Below are positions 35,052-43,935 of a stretch of 64,000 nt of DNA, piece after piece. The stretch is taken from the NCBI GenBank assembly GCA_030535455.1, contig JAUNJY010000017.1, forward strand, positions 1-64,000, read 5' to 3'. How positions within the stretch are numbered: the stretch's first letter is position 1; every line of letters starts with the position of its first letter. This DNA comes from a bacterium (lineage in GTDB: Bacteria; Bacillota; Clostridia; Lachnospirales; Lachnospiraceae). The notes under the pieces are model-generated. The model did not search any database, had not been told where the DNA came from, and saw nothing but the letters and a program-made list of their open reading frames with translations. The translations under genes were made by a program, and so were the position numbers.

Positions 35052-36498
35052 CCTTTTCACTCTCCCTTTCTGTAAAATCATCTAGTATATCTCCGTCATT
35101 AATTGGAGTATGAACATCTATCTGGTACTCTTTCTCAACCTCATGAATCCTTGTCTTTGCATCATTGAAATATTCATTATCTAATTCTCTTATGCCTACA
35201 TCTGTTACGACCATTTTATTATCTGGATGATTTTCTTCAAAAGAGGCCGCTCGTACAGTGGAAAGTGACTTTTCTAATTGGATTGCCGCCTCTCCATACG
35301 CATTCGTTAGCAACGCATTCCGAAACTTCATCAATTCATCAACTGGCATCATTTGAAATCTACAAGGAATGCCATGATACTCTGCAATGACATACCAGTC
35401 ACCCGCTATTAATTCCTTTGCTGCTTCTCGTTTCATACGTGCTTCGCTAGCTTTACATGCCTGTCTTAAGAATCCTCTAACATTCTCATAGTTGTTATAA
35501 TCCTTTGGGTGTTCCAATAATGTAATTACAAAATTAGCATCGATACAATGATCCCCGGCAAAGTTCAAAAGGTCTTCCATTTCCGTTCCGTGATATTCAT
35601 GCCACCCTGCATATAATGAAAGTTTCATCTGATTGCTCATATTCTGGTCCTGTAAAATCATTTGTATAGATTGCTTACGATTCTCCTGAATATCTTGCTC
35701 TGTCTTCTTACCTTGGAGAAGATGCTTTACGTCCTTTGCCCTATGCTCAAAAAATTTACTTTTACACAGAATTTCAGCTACTCGTTTACAATATGATTTT
35801 GTTGTTAGAGCGACTTTAGATATTGCAACATTCTGATAGAACGATTGTCTTTCTCCACCACATTTACTTAGTAGATTAGGGCACTCTAAAAGTTTTGATG
35901 GTTTGTCTAAAAAGAAATCTCTCTGAAATACTTCTTCTGGTTTAGATTCCAAAGATGATAAAACAACAATCTTTTTATCCATCTCGGTAAGAATTGACTT
36001 TGATACGTCCTCTTGAATTAACCTTTGTAACCTTACTATCACATCATTCTTATCTCGTAACTGTTCTTGTAGTTCCTTTTGCTTTGCTATGAATTCGTTC
36101 TTTTGATTAGATAATTCCTTTTTCAGATTTTTCACTACCGGAGATTCCACGCCATCAATTGCTGGAATGCGCGCATCCTTTTCTCTTCTACCTTTTGGCA
36201 TCGGCATAGGTCCTGAAAATAGAATAGCTACATCTGTGCCAAGTGCCTTACAAAGATCTTCGATAAAACTTCTTACTTGCAGTTCATCAATCGTCGCTTT
36301 GTCATTCTGAATCTTTATCATAGGTAAGTCACCACTAAATGCCTTATCCAAGTAGTTTTTAATTGTACTATCTGATGGTCTTGTTTTCTCTTCTTTCCAT
36401 TCCTTCCGAATATCATCCCTAGCTTTGGGTTCTATTCCGATACTTCGATAGACTCTTGCATATGTTTGAAGACATTTTACTATTTCCGTATACAACAT
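35041..36498 (-). CDS. Coiled-coil protein, first gene of unit T6, unrecognised
   Basis: 485 aa from ATG 36498 (AAGGAG about 10 bases upstream; an in-frame ATG at 36528 overlaps the 36-bp element edge). The N-terminal part (about 1 to 75) looks like a small helical DNA-binding region (RDDIRKEWKEEKTRPSDSTIKNYLDKAF). A coiled coil follows (about 120 to 170), then a long helical part. There is no enzymatic motif. Translational overlap with the MobC-like gene, and the repeat-rich region just upstream, point to a relaxosome or oriT-binding role. Confidence 0.5.
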   Translation of the reverse strand: MLYTEIVKCLQTYARVYRSIGIEPKARDDIRKEWKEEKTRPSDSTIKNYLDKAFSGDLPMIKIQNDKATIDELQVRSFIEDLCKALGTDVAILFSGPMPMPKGRREKDARIPAIDGVESPVVKNLKKELSNQKNEFIAKQKELQEQLRDKNDVIVRLQRLIQEDVSKSILTEMDKKIVVLSSLESKPEEVFQRDFFLDKPSKLLECPNLLSKCGGERQSFYQNVAISKVALTTKSYCKRVAEILCKSKFFEHRAKDVKHLLQGKKTEQDIQENRKQSIQMILQDQNMSNQMKLSLYAGWHEYHGTEMEDLLNFAGDHCIDANFVITLLEHPKDYNNYENVRGFLRQACKASEARMKREAAKELIAGDWYVIAEYHGIPCRFQMMPVDELMKFRNALLTNAYGEAAIQLEKSLSTVRAASFEENHPDNKMVVTDVGIRELDNEYFNDAKTRIHEVEKEYQIDVHTPINDGDILDDFTERESEKDGK

Positions 36499-36529
36499 AA
36501 ATACAACGCTCCTTTCCTCTGTCCTCAAT

Positions 36530-36565
36530 AAGTACTTGGGGCTTATAAATGCTGATTGCAGAAAA
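36530..36565 (-). promoter_or_regulatory. Transfer-regulon element, copy 6 (unit T6)
   Basis: Minus strand TTTTCTGCAATCAGCA ... AAGCCCCAAGTACTT. It lies 31 bases before ATG 36498. Confidence 0.75.
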
Positions 36566-36847
36566 TAACGATAAACTCAATCCACAAATTCGTTACGGGT
36601 ATTTAGTTGCAGTAATATTATTTTGATTAGGGAAAAAAGATCTGTACAAATCATTTACGGGTTATAAATCTCGTATTTCTGGGCTACCAACGAACTTGTG
36701 GAATCCACAACTAAATTGAGGATACTAGAATAAGAAAGAATAACAGGATACGCTTAAAGTTGCATAGCAATTTACGCAAAAGAATTCCACACTTCTATGT
36801 CGTGCGCTGTAGGGTATCCACACAATACCCAATTTTAATCTTCACTA

Positions 36848-36870
36848 CCTCTGGTCAATTTGACTAGAAG
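36848..36870. repeat. 23-bp palindrome, copy A
   Basis: CCTCTGGTCAA, T, TTGACTAGAAG; the arms match the consensus CTTCTGGTCAA / TTGACCAGAAG with a few changes. Confidence 0.65.
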
Positions 36871-36905
36871 TAAACCTTGTCCTATATGTTGACAGCATGA
36901 ACCTA

Positions 36906-36995
36906 CAGCCGTGCTGAAAGGCAATAAGAAAGGCCCTGATTCCTATCTAAATAGAAACCAGAGCCTTTCGCTCTTGGGTTAGCTTAGCATGGCTG
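36906..36995. repeat. Nested inverted repeats
   Basis: Outer arms CAGCCGTGCTGA (36906) and TTAGCATGGCTG (36984). Inside them is a 19-bp hairpin at 36928 to 36969 (GAAAGGCCCTGATTCCTAT / ATAGAAACCAGAGCCTTTC, 16 of 19 paired, 4-base loop). It could be a structured RNA, a two-way terminator or part of oriT. Confidence 0.6.
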
Positions 36996-37079
36996 CACCT
37001 ACTGTAAACATATTAAAAACCATTACCATTTTTTCACTTCCTATGATATATTATTCTTAAATGCAAAGGAGGAGTATTT

Positions 37080-38306
37080 ATGTCTATACTAAATCAACCA
37101 TTTCAAGGACAACTAGGTGATATACTTATTGAGAAACTAGATTCTAATTTTAAATCAATCACAATTTTTTCTGCTTTTGCAAAAAATAGTGGTGTATTAC
37201 GATTAAAGTCTGCTCTTGAAAAATTCAAGGAAAATGGGGGTAAGATCACCGCTTTTATCGGTATTGATCTTGATGGGACCTCTTATGAAGCACTATTAAA
37301 CCTATTTTCTCTATGTGATAATTTATATGTTATACATTCTGAAAATCCATCCACAACCTATCATAGTAAAATATATTTATTAGAGAATGATACATCCGCA
37401 TGGTGTGCAATTGGGTCAAATAACTTAACTGGTGGTGGGTTATGGACTAATTTTGAAAGTTGTTCATTGCTAGAATATGATTTATCTTCACAAAAAAGTG
37501 AACTTGATAATATTTATTCTGTAATTGATAAATATACAGATCCAAGTTATATATGCTCAACTCAGATTAGTTCAATTGATGACATCGACATATTACTCGA
37601 TGCAAATTATATATCAAAAGAAGTCACTCAAAAAATATCAACCATAAAGCGAAGACTTGATCAGACAGAACAACGAAAGAAAAATCGTTTATTCGGATCT
37701 GAGAAAATTTCCATACCTACAATGATTTCTTTTGAAAAGCGACGTAAACCATTTACTACACCTTCAGAACCCCCTGTAGACTTTACAATACGTCCCTCAA
37801 ATATACCTGCTTTTACAAATGAGCAGTTCTGGTTTGAAATGCGTAAATCAACAGGTGGCTCTCGTAATATTTTAGATTTATCAATGTTAGGGCAAATTGA
37901 GTCCGGCTCTGTTATAGGAACACCATATGAATATACTGATTCTACTCATATGTATGGTGGTGTAAAATTCTTTGAAATTGACCCAAACGAAACAAGCCGT
38001 GAGAAGAACATAACTATCAACTACCACGGAATAGATTACTATCCATCAACCATTAAGTTTACCCCTAATAATGGAAGTTGGCGTATTCAACTTAAGGGCG
38101 CTCCAAATGATGGAACAGACGAATTATCCAAATATGGAAATAAAGGAGATTTTGTTCATAAAATTCTTGTTTTTGAAAAAATTAATCCTGATTATTATGT
38201 CCTCTCCTTACTGGATGAAAGTGAACTGGAAAATATTAAATCCATAAGCCGTGTTTGGGGTAGAAATGGCAGTAACTCCTCTTCCAAAGCTTATGGCATG
38301 CTCTAA
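37080..38306 (+). CDS. PLD-family nuclease, probable restriction endonuclease
   Basis: 408 aa, the only plus-strand gene of the element. The N-terminal phospholipase-D-like nuclease domain has H95-x-K97 (TYHSKIYLLEND) followed by GSNNLTGGG (112 to 120), as in the BfiI/NgoFVII class of restriction enzymes. Only one HKD half is present, so it would act as a dimer. The C-terminal part (about 230 to 405) is probably the DNA-recognition domain. GGAGG precedes the ATG. It converges on two N6-methyltransferase genes and shares a two-way terminator with them, so I infer one restriction-modification cassette. Confidence 0.65.
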   Translation: MSILNQPFQGQLGDILIEKLDSNFKSITIFSAFAKNSGVLRLKSALEKFKENGGKITAFIGIDLDGTSYEALLNLFSLCDNLYVIHSENPSTTYHSKIYLLENDTSAWCAIGSNNLTGGGLWTNFESCSLLEYDLSSQKSELDNIYSVIDKYTDPSYICSTQISSIDDIDILLDANYISKEVTQKISTIKRRLDQTEQRKKNRLFGSEKISIPTMISFEKRRKPFTTPSEPPVDFTIRPSNIPAFTNEQFWFEMRKSTGGSRNILDLSMLGQIESGSVIGTPYEYTDSTHMYGGVKFFEIDPNETSREKNITINYHGIDYYPSTIKFTPNNGSWRIQLKGAPNDGTDELSKYGNKGDFVHKILVFEKINPDYYVLSLLDESELENIKSISRVWGRNGSNSSSKAYGML

Positions 38307-38329
38307 AACATATTAGTAATATCTAAAAG

Positions 38330-38366
38330 AGAAGTAGAAAAATGTTAGAACCATTTTTCTACTTCT
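38330..38366. terminator. Bidirectional terminator between PLD nuclease and methyltransferase
   Basis: A perfect 15-bp inverted repeat AGAAGTAGAAAAATG / CATTTTTCTACTTCT with a 7-base loop between the convergent 3' ends. It overlaps the last codons of the methyltransferase gene. Confidence 0.75.
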
Positions 38367-40597
38367 TCTACTGTATAGAACTTACCAAAAGTCTTTGCAA
38401 TTTTTATAAGTTCCGTCTTACCCATCCCATATAACATTGCTATCAGAATATCTATCTCCGCTATAATCTGCTTTCTTTCCTTACTTACATGAATTTCATA
38501 CCATTCAATTTCTCTAAAGGCGTCTCTTACTCTATCATCGTTCTTATATAAAGCATAAAGTCTTGAATTTATATGCTCATTTATAGAAGCATCAATTTCA
38601 CCAAAAACAATTCTTTTGGAAAAATCTTTGTCCTCTGGTACTGGAATCTGCTTTATAATAGTTTGTGTAAGATCCAGCCCTGCCATTTTTAAACGAACAA
38701 TATAATCAAAGACTATGGAATTAAATAGTGCCAAAATATGCATCATTTTTACCTTATCTTCTATTTGAAGTATTTGAATGGACTGACATGTTGGAATTAA
38801 TGGTAACATTGTAGCCAACATGGTTCTTCTATTCGTCGCAGAGGTCAAACTTCTCCATGTAATAATATAATCCTCTTTAAAGTTCTTTGATATTTTTCTC
38901 CAAATTTCCTCCTCTATATAATAGCGAGCCTCTGGATACTCTTGACCTTCAATATCTTCTATCTGTCGTGCTGTTGCTTTACTTTTATACTTTTCTGTTT
39001 CAGTCATTCCATTAAAAGTTGCATATTTCGCTGTATATAATTCTATAAATTTCCCTTCATAAATAGGTGCATATCCACTTTCTCTATGTGTAATAATGTG
39101 ATTTGAATGATTAGTCAAATGTACCAACCTGCCAAATTTACATTCCTCATATACATCGCCAAATATTTTATTGCTATTATATACATCTATAAGAAATTGT
39201 AGTTCTTCATTATTTTTTATATTAGGAATCATACCCGTATCTGGATTAATTAAATTAATAGTTTCATACGGTAATACAATTTTTTGTTTATCATAAAAGC
39301 CTGCATATTCATCCAAATCTAAAGCAAGTTTCATTGTGTCTTCATTATTAATTCTTAAGTATATAACAGAAAATTCTTCTCTTGAGTCAATATAAAAGAT
39401 TTTTTTTCGATTAGTAAACATATATAGTTCGTATAAATACTGCCGTTCAGTTATACTCTTCATAAATTCACTATAAACAGGCATCTTCACTAAAGAAGAT
39501 TTTACAATTAACCCTGAAATCCCCTTCTCACTTAGCATATTTATAGAGAATTCTGTAAATAGAGCATACGTATTCAATTCACCACAATTTGTATTCTTAA
39601 AATATAAATTCTTTTTTATATGTTTCTTGGCCAAATCATAATCAGTAAGAATAGATGTATAAAATTCTCTATTTTCTTGGGTAATATTCTTTAATAAATT
39701 AGTTCTATCAAGCTTTGATTCAATTTTTTCATTTACAACGTAATGTTGTAAAAACTTTTTCTCTTCGAATCTTATTTTTTCCCATGGTGGATTTCCCACA
39801 ACAATATCAAATTTTTCTAAGATACTGATGCCCATTTTATAATTGTAGAATTTACCCTCTGATGCTGTTTTGAATACTTCTAAAATATCAATTTTCTCAT
39901 TCTCACATAACAATGGATTACCTAATCTTATATTGATTAGATTCCCTCTATTTTTGCAACAACTAACTAGACGTGCTCTTGTAATCATTATTGCAATTGG
40001 ATCTACATCAACCCCATATAAAACAGTTTTAATATTTTTTTCCATGCAGTATTGATATGCCGCCACTAAGAATGCCCCACCTCCACACGAAAAATCTACG
40101 ACTCGTAATTCTTCAGTATTCTTTTCGCTGAAAGTCAAATAATCATCAATACTCTTTTTTACCACCTCATATGCAAAATCTTCTTGCGTGTAATATGAAC
40201 CTAATATGTCTCTACTATTTTTTCCTCCTGCGAAGACTATTCTGTTATTCTCTATCATATAGTCAACTGAAAGATACTCCTGATATATTTCATTCACATC
40301 GTATTTTTCTGTGTGCTTAACAATTTCAATAATGTCATTAACTAAAGAATTTACTCCAGGTAAATTAAATAAGAAATTTAAGATTTCTATATCTTCTAAT
40401 CCATTTTCTAAAGCACTTTCCTTAATACTTTCTAACGATTTCTCTATATCATTTAGTGTCACTACCAAAAATGCTATATAAGAAGAGTATAGATAATTCT
40501 GTCTTATACTTTTCCAACTATTCATGTCACTATAATCTGTCATGTATTCACAAATTATATTTCGTAATTTATTTATCATATTTTTGTATTTCTCCAT
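38345..40597 (-). CDS. N6-adenine DNA methyltransferase (gamma-class) B
   Basis: 750 aa. An N-terminal helical region is followed by motif I DFSCGGGAFLVAAY (168 to 181) and the catalytic motif IV NPPW (269 to 272, VVGNPPWEKIRF). The long C-terminal half resembles the target-recognition part of HsdM/type IIG-like enzymes (ATARQIEDIEGQEYPEARYYI, then ITWRSLTSATNRRTMLATMLP, the usual late motif). No nuclease motif is visible. It overlaps methyltransferase A by 29 bases. ATG 40579 is an alternative start. Confidence 0.75.
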   Translation of the reverse strand: MEKYKNMINKLRNIICEYMTDYSDMNSWKSIRQNYLYSSYIAFLVVTLNDIEKSLESIKESALENGLEDIEILNFLFNLPGVNSLVNDIIEIVKHTEKYDVNEIYQEYLSVDYMIENNRIVFAGGKNSRDILGSYYTQEDFAYEVVKKSIDDYLTFSEKNTEELRVVDFSCGGGAFLVAAYQYCMEKNIKTVLYGVDVDPIAIMITRARLVSCCKNRGNLINIRLGNPLLCENEKIDILEVFKTASEGKFYNYKMGISILEKFDIVVGNPPWEKIRFEEKKFLQHYVVNEKIESKLDRTNLLKNITQENREFYTSILTDYDLAKKHIKKNLYFKNTNCGELNTYALFTEFSINMLSEKGISGLIVKSSLVKMPVYSEFMKSITERQYLYELYMFTNRKKIFYIDSREEFSVIYLRINNEDTMKLALDLDEYAGFYDKQKIVLPYETINLINPDTGMIPNIKNNEELQFLIDVYNSNKIFGDVYEECKFGRLVHLTNHSNHIITHRESGYAPIYEGKFIELYTAKYATFNGMTETEKYKSKATARQIEDIEGQEYPEARYYIEEEIWRKISKNFKEDYIITWRSLTSATNRRTMLATMLPLIPTCQSIQILQIEDKVKMMHILALFNSIVFDYIVRLKMAGLDLTQTIIKQIPVPEDKDFSKRIVFGEIDASINEHINSRLYALYKNDDRVRDAFREIEWYEIHVSKERKQIIAEIDILIAMLYGMGKTELIKIAKTFGKFYTVEEVEKWF

Positions 40598-43268
40598 CCT
40601 TAATTAGTAAAAACGGAATTCCTTTAAAAATACCCGTATGAATCTTAATAAACTTTTCAATAATCCAGTTTTCTGAATCAATACTTAATCCAAATCGCTT
40701 ATTAAGTTCATCTACTGCTTCTTCAATTTTAACCCTATCTCTTAATACACCCGTATTAACATTGTAATTAAATAATCTCAAAATTGTATTATGAAGAAGT
40801 AAATCTCCATATTTTGATAATGTTTTTTCCATAATAAATGGATTTTCAGTAACTCTCTTGACAATCAGCTCAGGACTAACATGTAAATCTTTCGAAATAA
40901 ACTCTAAAATCCCATCACTTCCTAGTGAATTTTTTGATGCTCTTGTTCTCTTGAGCATACATGCCATATCGGTAAGTTTATCTATATATTGGTCAAGTTT
41001 TCTTAAATCAATATCTTGACTACCTTTTATTTTATAGGCACATGTTCCAACTTGCACATCCAATTGTGTTTTTTCTTCCTTTGTCAAATCATATTCTGCT
41101 AAAATATACTCATCACATTGATTTTCTATTTCTAGTTTTAATAACTCATTTGTAAGATCACTTCTAAAAATTTCCCAAGCTTGCTTTTCCACAGTTCCGT
41201 TTAGTTTTTCTAAACTTTCTGCAGAATACTCTACATTATTAGGTCTATACTGTAGAAAACTTTTTTTCAAATCAACGCATAACTTGGCATTTCTCTCCAA
41301 TATAACCGATGTGTAAATAGATTCTCTAATAGGTATTTGTCCTATATACCCTGCTGCAATAGTCAATTTCGGCGATATTGTCCTTACATAATTTGCAGCT
41401 AAACGAGAATTTAAAAAAGCCAAATGTGCATACTCGCTCCCATTGATAACTCGAATCCCTGGTCCTGATGCAATAAATATTTGATTTTTCAACAATACCC
41501 GTACATTTAATCCAGCTGTACCGGTATCGCTAAAAACCATCTGTGTCATATTAAAATACTTTGCATTTCTAAGTGCAGAACCTTTCTGTGCTTTTATATA
41601 CTCTCCATCATTTCCCCATTTTACTACACTATCATTTAATCCTTCCCATCTGCAATAGCCCCCACCATTACTAACAAGTATCCATTCCTTTTCATTAAAA
41701 TGCTCCCAAAAATATGCCACTAATTCTTTTGCATTACCCGTTGATGTTCCTTGCATAGGAACAGCAACCTCTTTATATAGCTCTTTACTTTCTTCAATCT
41801 TTTTCCTAGCGCTCTTTTTAGCGAAATCAAAACCATTGATTCCATCTATATCATTTTGTGATATCATGATGTATTCTTTATGGTTACCTTCAAGAATATT
41901 TATTTTATCTGATAGAGATTCTGTCGTAAGATTTAGAACTCTTATTTTGTTATTTAGTATCTTTCCATTAATTCTTTTTTCGAAAATCAATAACGAAACA
42001 TTGGATTTCTCACCACTCAAATCATAAAATGCCCCCGAACCAAGATTGGCTATATTGTGAAAAATATATTCACTTACAAGTTTAGCCCTTATTTTAGAAA
42101 AAGTCTTTAGGTGCATCCATGCATTTTGTGAAACTATGCCACATTTCCCATTAGGAGCTAACATTTCATAAATTGCTTCAAAAAAAGAAACACACGTATC
42201 GCAATTTGATAATGGATAATTTGCTTTCAGAAATCTTTTCTGTTCATCAAGCATCCCTTTAATTGTTGCAAACGGTGGATTTGTAAGAATCATTTCAGCA
42301 TTCCCCAATGCTATATTCTGTTTAACAAGCTCGCCCGTGATAATATTTTTAACTAATCTATTATCTTTTGCCAATGAACCTTTAACCCTGTCTTTTTCAA
42401 ACGAACAAAATATATTTGGGGTAATCTTATCCCATATATCAAAAGATACTTTACATTTACGTCGGTTTAATATTGATATAGCTCTTATTCTAATATTGAC
42501 TACAGCTATTTTTGTAATTTCTTTATCAATATCATATCCATATAATTGCTTAGCCTTTTCAATAACATACTCCTCTATATTTACGATCGCGGAATCACCA
42601 CACAATGATTCATAACATTCTACTAAAAAATTTCCACCACCTGAGCATGGATCAAGAATTTTTCTTGCATTAGCTATATCTCCAATATTATCAACAAGAT
42701 ATTGGATCATATACTTTTCCGTGAAGAACTGAGTCTGACTATAGTCATTTGGTGCAATTATTTTATTTAAATACTGATACGCCCATGAAACTATATTGTC
42801 AATCTCCGAATTATCTGCATAAGAATACAAATATTCTTCAACCAATGATACTATGGCATTATCCAGAATAAATTTTTCCTCTTCTCCCTTAATATCTTTA
42901 TAAATCCTTTTATATATTGTATATCTATCTTCAGAATCGTGTAAATATTGTTTACACAACGTACCTGCTAAAATTGTCAATACATATGCTTTCTTGGATT
43001 CTTCTGATAGCCCTATTTCATCACATTTCTTATATAATACTTTTAAAAGTTTTTTCAGATCACGTCTTACAGCCGAAAAAACTTTTTGTTCTTCTTTTAC
43101 AGGATTTTTTGTTCTTCCATCGACAGGCCTTTCTGTATCCTCTGGAACCACCCACATATTTCCTATCATCTTTGCTCCACTAATTCGACCTTCACGACAT
43201 AACACTTGAATCCGTCTCTTACTAATATTCCATATATTTGATACATCCTGTACTGAAAGATATTCCAT
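40569..43268 (-). CDS. N6-adenine DNA methyltransferase (gamma-class) A with N-terminal HTH
   Basis: 899 aa. Residues 1 to 42 form a MerR/excisionase-like helix-turn-helix (YLSVQDVSNIWNISKRRIQVLCREGRISGAKMIGNMWVVPED). A helical region is followed by motif I DPCSGGGNFLVECY (about 206) and motif IV NPPF (330 to 333). A target-recognition-type C-terminal part follows. Such HTH-methylase fusions occur in phase- or context-regulated restriction systems. It is first of a two-gene operon with its own promoter. Together with B it could methylate the two strands of an asymmetric site. Confidence 0.75.
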   Translation of the reverse strand: MEYLSVQDVSNIWNISKRRIQVLCREGRISGAKMIGNMWVVPEDTERPVDGRTKNPVKEEQKVFSAVRRDLKKLLKVLYKKCDEIGLSEESKKAYVLTILAGTLCKQYLHDSEDRYTIYKRIYKDIKGEEEKFILDNAIVSLVEEYLYSYADNSEIDNIVSWAYQYLNKIIAPNDYSQTQFFTEKYMIQYLVDNIGDIANARKILDPCSGGGNFLVECYESLCGDSAIVNIEEYVIEKAKQLYGYDIDKEITKIAVVNIRIRAISILNRRKCKVSFDIWDKITPNIFCSFEKDRVKGSLAKDNRLVKNIITGELVKQNIALGNAEMILTNPPFATIKGMLDEQKRFLKANYPLSNCDTCVSFFEAIYEMLAPNGKCGIVSQNAWMHLKTFSKIRAKLVSEYIFHNIANLGSGAFYDLSGEKSNVSLLIFEKRINGKILNNKIRVLNLTTESLSDKINILEGNHKEYIMISQNDIDGINGFDFAKKSARKKIEESKELYKEVAVPMQGTSTGNAKELVAYFWEHFNEKEWILVSNGGGYCRWEGLNDSVVKWGNDGEYIKAQKGSALRNAKYFNMTQMVFSDTGTAGLNVRVLLKNQIFIASGPGIRVINGSEYAHLAFLNSRLAANYVRTISPKLTIAAGYIGQIPIRESIYTSVILERNAKLCVDLKKSFLQYRPNNVEYSAESLEKLNGTVEKQAWEIFRSDLTNELLKLEIENQCDEYILAEYDLTKEEKTQLDVQVGTCAYKIKGSQDIDLRKLDQYIDKLTDMACMLKRTRASKNSLGSDGILEFISKDLHVSPELIVKRVTENPFIMEKTLSKYGDLLLHNTILRLFNYNVNTGVLRDRVKIEEAVDELNKRFGLSIDSENWIIEKFIKIHTGIFKGIPFLLIKDGEIQKYDK

Positions 43269-43304
43269 TTCTTTTCTCCTCTAATTATAATTAACACACT
43301 ATAT

Positions 43305-43333
43305 ATATTAGTCTCAAATGCGAATTTTATCAA
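43305..43333 (-). promoter_or_regulatory. Sigma-A promoter of the methyltransferase operon
   Basis: Minus strand TTGATA, 17-bp spacer, TAATAT, about 35 bases before the start codon; AGAGGAG precedes the ATG. Confidence 0.7.
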
Positions 43334-43359
43334 GCATTTTCTCATCTTCCCTTTTTTAT

Positions 43360-43396
43360 AAAAAAAGAGCAAAAGATATTATTATACTTTCACTCT
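43360..43396 (-). terminator. Terminator of the 139-aa membrane protein gene
   Basis: 10-bp stem with two G-U pairs (AGAGTGAAAG / CTTTTGCTCT, 11-base loop) and a run of seven T on the minus strand, 11 bases after the stop. Confidence 0.7.
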
Positions 43397-43406
43397 TCTA
43401 ATCTGA

Positions 43407-43826
43407 TTATTCCTCAACTCTCCGTACTCTCGGCCCTTGCTTCTTCTTCCCTTCCAACCAAGGCACCATAGCATTCGCAAACACCGCCAACTCCATAAAT
43501 CCAAAGCCCACTGCTATAATCACCTTAACAATTATCCTCGCCACATCATTTCCTATGTAATCTGCAAATACCCAGAACAGCCCCGTAAAAATAATCACTC
43601 CCGCAATACAAGGAACTGCCGCTATAATCGGTATATAACTTAAAGCACAATACAGCACTACAAACGCTGCACATATTCCCAACGTCATCCACCAACTAGC
43701 ATCTGAGAACAACTTCTGATGTAATGGGATACTCCATACAATCGCTGGTATTATATTTAATAATGGCATCTTATAATTCTTTTCATAAGAGCTTGTCTTA
43801 TGCTCTTCCACAATGTACTTTGCCAT
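43407..43826 (-). CDS. Small polytopic membrane protein
   Basis: 139 aa with four hydrophobic segments (about 22 to 36, 45 to 64, 67 to 88 and 97 to 118) and a basic C-terminus (EGKKKQGPRVRRVEE). I recognise no family. It is a single-gene unit with its own promoter between the restriction cassette and the rep gene and lacks the 36-bp element. It could be backbone or cargo. Confidence 0.55.
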   Translation of the reverse strand: MAKYIVEEHKTSSYEKNYKMPLLNIIPAIVWSIPLHQKLFSDASWWMTLGICAAFVVLYCALSYIPIIAAVPCIAGVIIFTGLFWVFADYIGNDVARIIVKVIIAVGFGFMELAVFANAMVPWLEGKKKQGPRVRRVEE

Positions 43827-43850
43827 AACAAATCCCTCACCTTCATCTAT

Positions 43851-43879
43851 ATCATACCTATAATTTTAACTTACTACAA
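43851..43879 (-). promoter_or_regulatory. Promoter of the 139-aa membrane protein gene
   Basis: Minus strand TTGTAG, 17-bp spacer, TATGAT, about 25 bases before the ATG, which is preceded by AAGGTGAGG. Confidence 0.55.
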
Positions 43880-43935
43880 TTCCTTTTTACTTGCCTACAT
43901 CTACTTCAAATCGGATTCAATCAATGATGAAAACA

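Larger units (their letters stand above)
36566..37020. other. Repeat-rich intergenic region, candidate origin of transfer
   Basis: No gene in about 450 bases, but dense structure. A 17-bp direct repeat (ACAAAT-N3-TTACGGGT) lies at 36584 and 36646. Inverted repeat arms TCCACAAATTCGTT and AACGAACTTGTGGA lie at 36581 and 36689. A 15-bp palindrome TTGTGGAATCCACAA is at 36696, and a hairpin GGGTAT / ATACCC at 36812. The 23-bp palindrome lies at 36848, and a nested hairpin spans 36906 to 36995. It lies upstream of the unit that encodes the MobC-like protein, the usual place for oriT. Confidence 0.5.

Noticed and set aside
29202-36498. Close relative of Tn916 or Tn1549
   Set aside because: Rep, relaxase, SpoVG and ArdC families recall Tn1549-type elements. 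The Tad pilus genes, two CpaF ATPases and missing resistance and recombinase genes do not fit either.
8125-36565. The 36-bp repeats as transposon ends or a CRISPR array
   Set aside because: The copies are all in the same orientation, kilobases apart, each at the same place before an operon. There are no spacers, target duplications or transposase genes.
37080-43268. DISARM system
   Set aside because: It has a PLD protein and adenine methylases, but no SNF2-type helicase (DrmA) and no DUF1998 protein (DrmB).
38345-43268. Type I restriction system with two HsdM subunits
   Set aside because: No HsdS specificity subunit and no HsdR translocase; the large C-terminal parts look like built-in recognition regions.
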